This document shows positions 32,357 to 41,246 of a stretch of DNA of 55,898 nt, piece by piece. Within the stretch, counting starts at the first letter, position 1. Each line of letters begins with the position of its first letter. The stretch is from Saprospiraceae bacterium UBA6168. GTDB taxonomy: Bacteria > Bacteroidota > Bacteroidia > Chitinophagales > Saprospiraceae. The notes beneath the pieces were generated by a model that did not search any database, was not told the origin of the DNA, and saw nothing but the letters and a program-made list of their open reading frames with translations. The stretch lies in NCBI GenBank assembly GCA_002435785.1, contig DIUC01000075.1, positions 42,209-98,106 on the forward strand, read 5' to 3'. The translations under genes were made by a program, and so were the position numbers.

Positions 32357-34189
32357 TCACTTCAACATCTCCTCAATCGTCCCCCTCGTGACGGCATGAT
32401 ATCCGGGTTTTGCTTTCGCAAAAATGCGGCGGGCATCCTCGATATGGCCCGTGTCCTTGAGTGCTTTGTAAATCGAGCGCACCAAGTACCGGCGGCCCAC
32501 ATTGACGAGGAAATGCTCCACCTCCGGCAAAATCTCCTTCACGTAACCGTGGCGGATGCTGACCTCGTACCATGCGTTTTGAATCTGTGCATTGGTGGAT
32601 TGGGTAAGGTGGAACTGCTCGTCCAACCGTTTGAAGGTCGCCACATCTGCGCTTTCTGGCAGGCTGCGGATGAAGTGCATCCACTCCTGCGGGGTCCAGT
32701 TTTTGGCATCGGGCATGGCAGTGGCGATGTTGGCCCCTGCTTTTTGGGCATTGGCAAGCAGGACGGAGTGCGGCGCCGGGGTATTGGCGGGGAGACCGGG
32801 GCCATAGACCCACTCCTTGGTGTTGGCGGTGAGTTGGTGCTTGTCGAGGTAGTTTTTTTGCAAAAAATCGAGGAACTCCTCGGTCGTCTTGGAAGTGAAC
32901 TTGTTGGAATCGAACCAAGATTTCAGGAAGGCGTCCCATTTCTCCCGGTCGGACAATCGCTCCAGCATGGTGAGGAACAGCGAGCCTTTTTGATAAGCAA
33001 TGCCCGTGGAACCGTCGTCGGGACTGCGGCCACCGAGGTTGAGCTTGAGGTGGGTGTCTTCGGGTTGGAGGTCTTTCATCTCTTCCAGCAGTTCGTGGTA
33101 TTCCAGTTCGTTGAGCATTTCCGTGTAGTCCTTGCCATAGAGCGCCTCCATGATTCGCCGCTCAAAATAGACCGTGAAGCCCTCGTTTAGCCAGAAATCG
33201 TTCCAATTGGTATTGGTCACGAGGTTGCCCGACCACGAGTGCGCCAGCTCGTGCGCCACCAACGACACAAGGCTGCGGTCGCCCGCAACGACCGTCGGCG
33301 TGGCAAAAGTCAGCTTCGGGTTCTCCATGCCCCCGAACGGGAACCCCGTCGGCAACACAATGACATCGAAGCGCCCCCAAGCATACGGGCCATAGAGCGA
33401 TTCGGCGGCAGCCACCATCTTTTCCATATCCGCAAACTCATAAGCCACTTTATCCAGCATGGCTGGTTCGGCATAAACACCTGTGCGGTTGCTGATGGAC
33501 TTGAAAGCAATATCCCCGACGGCCAATGCAATGAGGTATGGGGCAATGGGCTGCTCCATCTTGAAGCTGTACTTTCCATCCGGCGATGGCCGCTGCGGGT
33601 TTTCGGCACTCATCACGGCCATCATGCCGGGCGGCACTTCGATATTGGCGCTGTAAGTGATGCGGTTGCCGGGCGAATCCTGCGAAGGAATCCACGAGCG
33701 GGTGAGGATGGCCTGCCCCTGCGTGAACAGGAACGGCAGCTTCTTGCCAACCGTCATGCTCGGCTCCATCCAACCAAAAGCAGCGGCATCAACGCCCGTG
33801 GTATAATGGATGGTGACGAGGTCGGTGCTTGGCGCTATCTGCACCCGCAGCGCCGACCCAAGCACGGAATCTGGGGCAGCGAGCGTGAATTTCGTTTCCT
33901 TGCCCTTGCTTCCGATGGTTACTTTCTCAATGCGGAGGCGGTCGGTATCGAAGATGATTTCGTTCACCTTTCCGGGGTTTTCAATCGTCCAAGCCGCCGT
34001 GCCAGCGAGGGTCTTTTGGTTAAAATCCACTTTGAGATTCAGGTCGAGGTGCTTCGCAACGGCGAGGTTTGGCTGCGCAAAGGAGTGTGGGTCGGTGGGT
34101 GGGGTAGGGGATTTGGAGGTCGGGGTTTTTTGCTTGCAGGCGGTGAAAATGGTAAAGGATAAAATAACGAAGGCGGCTTGTAACTTCAT
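32357..34189 (-). CDS. M1 family aminopeptidase, lipoprotein
   Basis: 610 residues from the ATG at 34189 (a longer frame to 34255 has no signal). MKLQAAFVILSFTIFTAC is a lipoprotein signal, Cys at residue 18. The N-terminal saddle domain is followed by FPFGGMENPKLTFATP (GxMEN substrate site) and the zinc site AHELAHSWSGNLVTN with WLNEG 19 residues later. The C-terminal third resembles the leukotriene A4 hydrolase helical domain. It removes N-terminal residues from peptides in the periplasm or on the outer membrane. It is 41 bp downstream of the GNAT gene on the same strand, but a TACTTTTG at 34219-34212 suggests its own promoter. Confidence 0.93.
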   Translation of the reverse strand: MKLQAAFVILSFTIFTACKQKTPTSKSPTPPTDPHSFAQPNLAVAKHLDLNLKVDFNQKTLAGTAAWTIENPGKVNEIIFDTDRLRIEKVTIGSKGKETKFTLAAPDSVLGSALRVQIAPSTDLVTIHYTTGVDAAAFGWMEPSMTVGKKLPFLFTQGQAILTRSWIPSQDSPGNRITYSANIEVPPGMMAVMSAENPQRPSPDGKYSFKMEQPIAPYLIALAVGDIAFKSISNRTGVYAEPAMLDKVAYEFADMEKMVAAAESLYGPYAWGRFDVIVLPTGFPFGGMENPKLTFATPTVVAGDRSLVSLVAHELAHSWSGNLVTNTNWNDFWLNEGFTVYFERRIMEALYGKDYTEMLNELEYHELLEEMKDLQPEDTHLKLNLGGRSPDDGSTGIAYQKGSLFLTMLERLSDREKWDAFLKSWFDSNKFTSKTTEEFLDFLQKNYLDKHQLTANTKEWVYGPGLPANTPAPHSVLLANAQKAGANIATAMPDAKNWTPQEWMHFIRSLPESADVATFKRLDEQFHLTQSTNAQIQNAWYEVSIRHGYVKEILPEVEHFLVNVGRRYLVRSIYKALKDTGHIEDARRIFAKAKPGYHAVTRGTIEEMLK

Positions 34190-34211
34190 GTTGGGTGATT
34201 GATTTAGGGGG

Positions 34212-34219
34212 CAAAAGTA
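34212..34219 (-). promoter_or_regulatory. -7 motif of the M1 aminopeptidase gene (TACTTTTG)
   Basis: TACTTTTG on the minus strand, 23 bp upstream of the M1 start, fits TAnnTTTG. Confidence 0.4.
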
Positions 34220-34230
34220 GGAAGGAAAAA

Positions 34231-34668
34231 CTACCCAGCCCATTCCCACTCCCAAACCTCACCATCCTCCGGGTCATCCACGGTGCCCAACAGGCGGAAG
34301 TTGTTCTTTTCCAAAATGCGGGTCGAGTAATTGGGTTCTGGCAACGTCCTTGCCGTGATGCGGACGGTCGGGTCAGTTTGCTGCACCAGCAGCACTAATT
34401 CCCGACAGATTTCTGTGCCTATGCCTTGCCGCTGGAATGCTTCAAATGTCCCGTAGGCAATTTCCACCTTGCCGCCCACGGGCTGGCCCTTGAAGGCGGC
34501 GTTGCCTACCAATTGTCTGTCCCTCTCAGCGAAGTACCCAATCCACGGCGGGTTGTAACCAATTTTTTCGAAGAAACTCACCGACATGCCGAGGTAGGTC
34601 ACGTCCTCGGGCAGGTGCAGGAATTCCGTGTTGTCTTCGAGCTTTTGATGGATGGGAAGCAGTTGCAT
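34231..34668 (-). CDS. GNAT family N-acetyltransferase
   Basis: 145 residues from the ATG at 34668 (MQLLPIHQKL); the longer frame to 34716 is less likely. The acetyl-CoA site is FQRQGIGTEICRELV (Q/R-x-x-G-x-G/A) near residue 95, preceded by VEIAYGTFEA and followed by NYSTRILEKNNFRLLG, the standard GNAT order. It transfers an acetyl group from acetyl-CoA to an amine in the cytoplasm. The target cannot be inferred. It lies upstream of the M1 peptidase gene on the same strand. Confidence 0.87.
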   Translation of the reverse strand: MQLLPIHQKLEDNTEFLHLPEDVTYLGMSVSFFEKIGYNPPWIGYFAERDRQLVGNAAFKGQPVGGKVEIAYGTFEAFQRQGIGTEICRELVLLVQQTDPTVRITARTLPEPNYSTRILEKNNFRLLGTVDDPEDGEVWEWEWAG

Positions 34669-34715
34669 GTTTAGTGATTTGAATGGTAAATTGCTCCATT
34701 GGCGCAGTTGACGCA

Positions 34716-34746
34716 TTGGCTAAGATAGCCCTGCAAACTAACTTTG
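34716..34746 (+). promoter_or_regulatory. orphan promoter with no intact gene after it
   Basis: TTG at 34716-34718, a 20-bp spacer and TAACTTTG at 34739-34746 are a well-formed Bacteroidota promoter on the + strand. The next sequence reads as protein but lacks a start codon and is frameshifted. It lies in the 331-bp gap between the GNAT gene and the adhesin cassette. Confidence 0.5.
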
Positions 34747-34748
34747 CC

Positions 34749-34903
34749 ACCAACTACCACCAAATCCAAGAAAAAAAACTCCTTCAGCAGCACGGCTTCA
34801 ACTTCAAATAGGTCGCAGGGATAGGCATACTGATGTTATGGTGATGGATGACGAACAGCCCGTTTTTCAATTTGAAGTCCCTGTGCCAGCAGTAAGTGAA
34901 TAG
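34749..34903 (+). pseudogene. possible degraded small gene
   Basis: From 34749 one frame reads TNYHQIQEKKLLQQHGFNFK then stops; a second frame continues VMVMDDEQPVFQFEVPVPA to a TAG at 34901. Together they look like one small cytoplasmic protein with a lost start codon (the codon position right after the promoter motif is ACC) and a frameshift near an 8-A run at 34771-34778 or later. I do not recognise the family. The alternative is that the match is chance; the + strand promoter just before it favours a decayed gene. Confidence 0.3.
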
Positions 34904-34916
34904 CAATGCTTAACCC

Positions 34917-34978
34917 AAAAAAAGCCGCATTCCATCCAACAAAAAAAGCCGCATTCCCAACGTCAGGAATGCGGCTTT
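34917..34978 (-). terminator. terminator of the adhesin cassette with a duplicated arm
   Basis: A perfect 13-bp stem (34945-34957 with 34966-34978) with an 8-nt loop, followed on the minus strand by a U-run (A-run 34941-34947). It lies just after the stop of the giant adhesin gene (35000). The left-arm sequence with its A-run is repeated at 34917-34933, so the right arm could pair with either copy. Confidence 0.9.
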
Positions 34979-34999
34979 CTCAATTGCGCCAGCGATAAA

Positions 35000-37900
35000 T
35001 CAACGCAACAACGTGATGTTCCCCTTCTTGAAATAATCCTGTCCGTTGTAGCACTTCGCACGAAGGTAGAACCCATACACATCGGGCGACAGTAGCTGCC
35101 CGTTGAGGGTGCCGTCCCAGCCAATGGCTTGGTCTTGCGAGAAGAACACCCGTTGTCCCCAGCGGTTATAAATGGCCAATTCCATCTCCGCCACGATGTT
35201 GCTGCGGAAGAGGAGGACGTCGTTCTCGCCATCGCCATTGGGCGTAAAGGCATTTGGCAGGAAGAGGTTTGGCTCGTCGCAATCTGGGTTCAGCACCACG
35301 ATGGTTATCTGCCGGGCAGCTTGGCAGTTGCCCTCGTCCGTCACCAACACGGTATAGGTAGTGGTTTCGTCCGGGGTGGCTATCGGGTTGTGGATGGTCG
35401 GGTCGCTGAGGCCCGCCTCCGGCGACCACTGGTAGGTGTAGCCTTCTATGAAATCAATCTCCAATTGCGAGAACTCGCCGGAGTTGAAATAAATGGTGTC
35501 GTTGCTGGAGGTGATTTGCCCAACCGTCGGCTCGATGTCATAGTAGAAGACCTCGGTGGTGTCCGCCTCCATGCAGCCATACAGGTTGGTGGCTTTAACG
35601 ATGAATGTTTCATCAAAGCCCAAGCCGGAGATTACCACGCTGCCGTCGGGGTTCAGCACTTCGATAAACGTCATGGGCGACCACTCAAAAGTCAGCGTTT
35701 GGTCGGGATGGTGGTTGATGAGCGGGATGGTCAAGTTGCCGATTTCTTCGCAGAAACTGAACCTGTCGTCCAGCGAAATATCCACGGGGTAGGCGTAAAT
35801 GACCACTTGTGCCGTATCATGGCAGCCAAGCGTGTCTGTCGTTTGCACGAAATAGTTCACCGTACCGCTGGGGGTCACGGTCACATTGGCCTGTGTGCTG
35901 AATGGGTTGGAAAAGTTCAGCGACTGCGACCAGGCGAGGCCGTTTATCACCGTCGAGGTATAAAATGCGGACAGCAAAATATCGGTGCTGTCGCAAAGCA
36001 CGGAGTCAACCGGGATGGTGGTCAGGTTGTGCTTTGGCATGACCCTCGCCTGCACCGTTTGCACCAGCGAGCAGGTATCTGCCCCGTTGTAGCCCTGTAT
36101 CGTCACCTGATAAAGCTGGCTGCTGTCAAGCGTTGCCACGGGGTTCGGGCAGTTGGTGCAGGAAAGCCCCGTCGGTGGCGACCAGAAGTAGCTCAATGGG
36201 GAGCCAGCCGCCTCTGGGTTGATGGGGGTCGGCACGTCCGGGCAGATGTCCACAACCTCCCGCAAAATCGGGTTGAAGGAGTAAGTGGTCACGCTGAAAT
36301 TCTCCGTAGCGCTGCACCCCCATTGGTTGGTCACCAGCACTTGGAAGTTGGAGGTGACGCCTTGCTGCGAAGTCACGCTTGGGCAAGCCGTGGTGCCGCC
36401 GCTGAGGATGGTGCCGCCGTTGGAGGCCGTCCATTGGTAGGTCAGGATGTCGCTGATGTCGAGGTTGGTGACGCAGATATTGTAGCTCGGCATGGGGCAG
36501 GTGTCAATGACCCCGCTGCCGTCCAATAGGAGGTCGAGTTGGTAGTTGGCCACCACCACCTCATCCATTGCGGAGCAACCAAAAGCATCCTCCACGAAAA
36601 CGGTATAGGTGGCCGTGCTGTCCGGGTCCACGGTCAGGGTGGGTTGGGTGCCCAGTTGGGTGCCAGCTTCGTCCTTCCATATCAGCTCCACCACCGGCAC
36701 GTTGACCTGGGCCGAAATCACGATTGGCCCGCCGCAGGTAAAGGTGTCCACCGTTTCCGTGATGACAATGACTGGGGCAGCGGTGACATTCACCTGAATG
36801 ACCGCTTGGCATTGCTCCGCACCAAAATCGCCCGTCACGGTAGCCGTATAAACAGTTGATTGTGAAACGGTTACGGTCGGGTTTGGGCAATCGGTGCAGC
36901 TAAGCCCAACGGAGGGCGACCATTGGTAATCGTAATTGGGATTTGCGCCCGGGTTTAGCTCCTCACTGACGTTGGGGCAGACCTGCACATTTTGCACCAC
37001 CGTAGGCACAAAATCATAGCTCGAAATATTTTGGGTCAAACTGCCCGTGCAGCCATACTGATTCGTCGCCGTCACAGTATAGGAAGCGGCCTGCGAGGCA
37101 GGAGGTGTTAGCACGGTCACGGTTGGCCCGTTAGCTGGCGGCAAAACCTGACCGGGGGGCGTGGCCGTCCATTGATAGCTCAGGTTATGGTCGGGCACCA
37201 GGTTGTTGACCGTCAACTGCACCTGCTCATCGGGACATTCGGCGCCAGCGTTTTGCCAGTTGACCTTCACTTCCTCATTGGCCACAAAGACGGAATCCCG
37301 CCCATGGCAGCCATACTGGTCGGTGGCCAGCACTTCGTACTCCGTATCTGCCGAAGGCAAAAGGGTCAGGCAAATGCCGTTGCCCACTACGCCACCTGGT
37401 ATTGCAGACCACTCGTAATCAAGGTTTTGCAAATTTGCCGCTGCGCAAAGGGTGATAGGCGTACCGCAAGTAAGCGTGTCGGCAGGGGCATTCACCGTTA
37501 TTTTTTCAGGAACAAAAACCGTTATCGTCCTCGTCACCGAGCAGGTGTCGGGGGAGAAGTTGGTGATTTCGACGGTATAGGTCGTCGTCTGGGTGGGCCA
37601 GACCGTTGGGTTGGCCACCTCAGTGTCGCTGATGGCGATGTTGGGCGTCCAATGGTACTCGTAGGCAATGTTCCCTTGCGGGTTCAATGCGGTGGAATCA
37701 CCTTGGCATAGCACGATGGAATCCGAGAAGTTAATCTCAATGAATTCCAGTTTGAGCAGTTTTGTCTCCGAGCTTTCGCAGCCGTTGTTGGTGAAAATGG
37801 TCATCGTCACCTCAAAGGAATTGCCCGCATAGATGGTGAAGATGGGGCTGGGCAGGCTCGAAGTATCGCCGTTGCTGGTGACCCAAAAAAAGCTGTCAAT

Positions 37901-40900
37901 CGTTATGCCCGCCTGAAAAATAACCGTGGCATCATGGAACTGGACCTCCACGCTGTCCACCTCGCAAGCGAGGTACTCGTAGGTGAAATTGGGCACGAAC
38001 TGGGTTTCGAGCAGCTCGATGTTCTTCACCAAGGTGTCCACACAGGCAAGGTCAAAGTCCATCGTGAGCCGGACGGTGTAGGTGCCTATGCCGGGGTAAG
38101 TATAGATTGGGTTGTCCAAGTGCGAGGTATCGTCGGTCGCCGTGGGGTCGCCGAAGTCCCAAGAGAAATTGAAGGCATCGGTGCTGGTGTTCACAAACTG
38201 CACGGTGCTCCCATCACACTCCACGATATACTCGAAGTTGAGGACGTTCGCCGTGTCCACCACCGCCACATAGACGCTGTCCATTGCGGAGCAGCCAAAC
38301 TGGTTGGTGGCTTCCACGTACACCCAACGAGGGCCTGGCACGGTCGGCAAGGTAGGGTTGGGCACGTTGGTCGGCCCGTCGAAGATTTCTATTGGCGTCC
38401 ATTGCCAAGTCAGCGTATCGTTCGGGTCGAGGTTGGTGGCGTAAATGTCGAGCAGCTCGTTGGAGCATTTGATTTGGTCGCCCACCGCTTCGATGTCCAC
38501 TGGGCCGCCCACCACACGGATGGTATCGTACCAATGGCAGCCAAGGGTGTCGGTTGCCCGCACCACATAGTGGTCGTAGCCGGACACATGTACGGTGATG
38601 CAATCCACATTGCCCGCTACTTGCTGGCCGTCTTCATCGAACCAGGTGAACACCACTGGCAACAATTCCACGGTGGCGCAAATGGTGACGCTGTCTTCAC
38701 ACGTTTCCACATCCTCACTGCCGACGAGGTTCACATCCGGCGACACGATGACCTTTATTTGGCGGGTGATGGCACAGGTGTCAGCGCCGTTGGGGTTTAG
38801 TACTACCACGGTATAAACCGTTGTTTGTGAGGGGTTTACGCACGGGCTTGGGCAGTTGTCGCAGCCCGGTATGGGCGGTGACCACTGGTAAATATAGGTC
38901 GTGTCTCCCCCCACGTTGAGGCAAACGCCGCCGTTGAGGCAGCCGACGACCTCGCTGTTGTTCTCCAAGTTGGGCAGTTCAGTGAAGTCAATATAGAGGG
39001 AGTCGAGCGCTGTGGTGTCGGTGCAGTTTTCGCTGGTCAACACCGCCAGGGTCACGTACAGCCAACCCTCTTGCAGAACGGTGATGACAGGGTTCTGCAC
39101 CGTGGAAGTTCCGTTAAACACCCCTGAAAAGGTCCAAAGCCAACTCTCTGCATCTCCCTCGCTATTGATGGTTTGGTCAAAAAAACGGATGGTAACGGAG
39201 TCCTCCTCGCAGCCTTCGTACTGGTAGCCGAATGCAGGTTCCAGCGTTTTCACTGAAGTGGTTACCAATTGCTGGAGGGTGTCCTTGCACACCGCATTGG
39301 CGGCGGTCATCAGGGTGACGAGGTACTCGCCATAATCGGGGTAGGTATAGGTGGGGCTGGTTTGGCTGGAAGTGTCGGCAATGGTGGACGGGTCGCCAAA
39401 TTCCCAGAAGAAGCCATGAGGTGCAAACTGGCTTTGGTTGATGAAATGCACGACCCTACCGTCGCAGTCCGCATCCGGCTCGAAGGCCAACTGAACGGGC
39501 TGGAACACCTCCACGAGCACTTTGGTAAAGGTTTGGCAAAGGCCATTGTAGCCCGTGATGGTCACGCTGTAAATGGTGTTTTGGGCTGGGTTTACGGCTG
39601 GGTTGGCCAATGTTTGCTGGCCTGTTGGGATGGGCGGCGCCCATTGGTAGGTGAAGCCCGGTAAATCCCCGGCAGGGTTCAGGAACACCGTTTCGCCCAA
39701 ACAAATCTGGATGGTGTCGGGGATGAAGTTGTCGGGGTTGTTCCCGCCCGTGGTAAAGTTGACGGTTTTGGACTGCTCGCAGCCATTGGCCGAGCGGACG
39801 GTCAGCGTGATGGTGCCGGTGGACGGATTGGGCACTTGGAAGACGGCGTTTTGGGCGTTGGAGAACTGGGTGACACCATTGCCGTAGGTCACCAGCCAAT
39901 GCCATTTGACCACTGGCGACACGAAATCGGTGGAAAGGTCTTCCAGCACCAGCACCGTCTGGTCTGTGCAATCGTAGGTTTGGAAATGGAAGTCCGGGGT
40001 CAGGGAATTGTACTGGAGATAAATTTCATGGAAAGCGGTGTCCACGCATTGCCCGACAGGCTCGGCCACGAGGGCGACGATATAGGTGCCAGTGTCGGGA
40101 TAAGTGAAAGTCGGCTGCTTCAGGTTGGAACTTGGGGTGAGGTTTGGCCAATCAAAATACCAAATGAAGTTTTGGGCGATGTTGGTGTTGTTCCCAAAAT
40201 TGACCGTGAGGTTGTCGCACTGCGCATCCGGTGCCACGATTTGGACATCCAATTCGGCGCAAACGCCCACTTCGTACTGGAAATCCCGTTGGAGCACGGA
40301 AATCAATTGCCCGTTGCGGTATTCCTGTACCTGTACGCCCACCACAAAACGGCCTTGGATTTGGGGAAACCCGGTGATAAGCCCAGTTGTATGGTCAATG
40401 CTCAGTGGGTTGCTGCTGGGCCCCAACAGTTGGGTTAGGTTGTAAGGCGGGTCTTTCCATGTAAGGGTTTGGTAGGGTGGGGGCTGTATCTCGTTGGGGC
40501 CATACGGTGGCCCCAATGGTGGCTGGTCGGGGGTAGGTATTGGAAACCCAAAACTTGCGCCCCTGAACGGGGTATAAAAGCTATAAACCAAGCTGTCCCC
40601 ATCTATATCGTCGGCAGCGTGGGGGTGGATAATCGGGTAGTTCACGCAAACAAAAACCGGCGGATAAAACCCAAACTGTGGGCTGCTGTTTTGTAAGGTC
40701 TTGGCCTTTGGGGAAATATATATGGAATAGGTCGTCCCGGTCTGGAGCGGGTTGATGATATTGTCCAAAACGGAGTTCCTGCAACAACGCTGGTAGGTAA
40801 TATGGACGCCCTGCGGCCCAACAAACTTGAATTTCCGCTGGTAACGGGCATGTTGGACGCAGACATTTGGGGGCACGAACAAGCATGGGTCACCAGCGAT

Positions 40901-41191
40901 GTTGTTTGGGATGGTATCAAAAATGCCAACGGGAAAAAGCCTCATTTCAGATAGCGGAATGCCGGTATAGTAAAGCAAATTGTCCCCAAATATGCCGATA
41001 TTGGCATAAGGCAGCTCAAAAGTCTCGTTGTTGATATTGCCACAATCCCGGTACAAGTCAAGGGTAATGAGGAAACTGTCGTTTCCCACATATTTATAAC
41101 TCAACTCCCCGCCGACAATATGCGTAGCGTGAAGGGGCAGTGCAAAAGCCATGCACAGAAAAATTAAAGCTGAGTATATTTTATATCGCAT
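35000..41191 (-). CDS. giant PKD-type adhesin, T9SS type B cargo
   Basis: 2063 residues. A signal peptide (FALPLHA) precedes THIVGGELSYKYVG, a typical first domain of Bacteroidota PKD/gliding proteins. Next come many PKD-like and Ig-like modules with FEPDADCDGRVVHFINQS, FFWEFGDPSTIADTSS and TYPDYGEYLVTLM-type motifs, each with paired Cys. The end (NLFLPNAFTPNGDGENDVLL, IYNRWGQRVFF, DVYGFYLRAKCYNGQD) is the type B sorting domain (CHU_C). It should be exported by T9SS and held on the surface as an adhesin or gliding filament. It is the last gene of the minus-strand PorP/SprF-OmpA cassette, 55 bp after the OmpA gene, and ends at a strong terminator. Confidence 0.9.
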   Translation of the reverse strand: MRYKIYSALIFLCMAFALPLHATHIVGGELSYKYVGNDSFLITLDLYRDCGNINNETFELPYANIGIFGDNLLYYTGIPLSEMRLFPVGIFDTIPNNIAGDPCLFVPPNVCVQHARYQRKFKFVGPQGVHITYQRCCRNSVLDNIINPLQTGTTYSIYISPKAKTLQNSSPQFGFYPPVFVCVNYPIIHPHAADDIDGDSLVYSFYTPFRGASFGFPIPTPDQPPLGPPYGPNEIQPPPYQTLTWKDPPYNLTQLLGPSSNPLSIDHTTGLITGFPQIQGRFVVGVQVQEYRNGQLISVLQRDFQYEVGVCAELDVQIVAPDAQCDNLTVNFGNNTNIAQNFIWYFDWPNLTPSSNLKQPTFTYPDTGTYIVALVAEPVGQCVDTAFHEIYLQYNSLTPDFHFQTYDCTDQTVLVLEDLSTDFVSPVVKWHWLVTYGNGVTQFSNAQNAVFQVPNPSTGTITLTVRSANGCEQSKTVNFTTGGNNPDNFIPDTIQICLGETVFLNPAGDLPGFTYQWAPPIPTGQQTLANPAVNPAQNTIYSVTITGYNGLCQTFTKVLVEVFQPVQLAFEPDADCDGRVVHFINQSQFAPHGFFWEFGDPSTIADTSSQTSPTYTYPDYGEYLVTLMTAANAVCKDTLQQLVTTSVKTLEPAFGYQYEGCEEDSVTIRFFDQTINSEGDAESWLWTFSGVFNGTSTVQNPVITVLQEGWLYVTLAVLTSENCTDTTALDSLYIDFTELPNLENNSEVVGCLNGGVCLNVGGDTTYIYQWSPPIPGCDNCPSPCVNPSQTTVYTVVVLNPNGADTCAITRQIKVIVSPDVNLVGSEDVETCEDSVTICATVELLPVVFTWFDEDGQQVAGNVDCITVHVSGYDHYVVRATDTLGCHWYDTIRVVGGPVDIEAVGDQIKCSNELLDIYATNLDPNDTLTWQWTPIEIFDGPTNVPNPTLPTVPGPRWVYVEATNQFGCSAMDSVYVAVVDTANVLNFEYIVECDGSTVQFVNTSTDAFNFSWDFGDPTATDDTSHLDNPIYTYPGIGTYTVRLTMDFDLACVDTLVKNIELLETQFVPNFTYEYLACEVDSVEVQFHDATVIFQAGITIDSFFWVTSNGDTSSLPSPIFTIYAGNSFEVTMTIFTNNGCESSETKLLKLEFIEINFSDSIVLCQGDSTALNPQGNIAYEYHWTPNIAISDTEVANPTVWPTQTTTYTVEITNFSPDTCSVTRTITVFVPEKITVNAPADTLTCGTPITLCAAANLQNLDYEWSAIPGGVVGNGICLTLLPSADTEYEVLATDQYGCHGRDSVFVANEEVKVNWQNAGAECPDEQVQLTVNNLVPDHNLSYQWTATPPGQVLPPANGPTVTVLTPPASQAASYTVTATNQYGCTGSLTQNISSYDFVPTVVQNVQVCPNVSEELNPGANPNYDYQWSPSVGLSCTDCPNPTVTVSQSTVYTATVTGDFGAEQCQAVIQVNVTAAPVIVITETVDTFTCGGPIVISAQVNVPVVELIWKDEAGTQLGTQPTLTVDPDSTATYTVFVEDAFGCSAMDEVVVANYQLDLLLDGSGVIDTCPMPSYNICVTNLDISDILTYQWTASNGGTILSGGTTACPSVTSQQGVTSNFQVLVTNQWGCSATENFSVTTYSFNPILREVVDICPDVPTPINPEAAGSPLSYFWSPPTGLSCTNCPNPVATLDSSQLYQVTIQGYNGADTCSLVQTVQARVMPKHNLTTIPVDSVLCDSTDILLSAFYTSTVINGLAWSQSLNFSNPFSTQANVTVTPSGTVNYFVQTTDTLGCHDTAQVVIYAYPVDISLDDRFSFCEEIGNLTIPLINHHPDQTLTFEWSPMTFIEVLNPDGSVVISGLGFDETFIVKATNLYGCMEADTTEVFYYDIEPTVGQITSSNDTIYFNSGEFSQLEIDFIEGYTYQWSPEAGLSDPTIHNPIATPDETTTYTVLVTDEGNCQAARQITIVVLNPDCDEPNLFLPNAFTPNGDGENDVLLFRSNIVAEMELAIYNRWGQRVFFSQDQAIGWDGTLNGQLLSPDVYGFYLRAKCYNGQDYFKKGNITLLR

Positions 41192-41246
41192 AATTTTCGC
41201 TGATTTTTAATTATTGAAAGCAATCTCATCGCTGTCATCCCCCCCT

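Noticed and set aside
35129..36529. 466-residue frame on the + strand opposite the giant adhesin gene
   Set aside because: Shadow of the minus-strand gene with unusual composition (many His, Arg, Val) and no start site.
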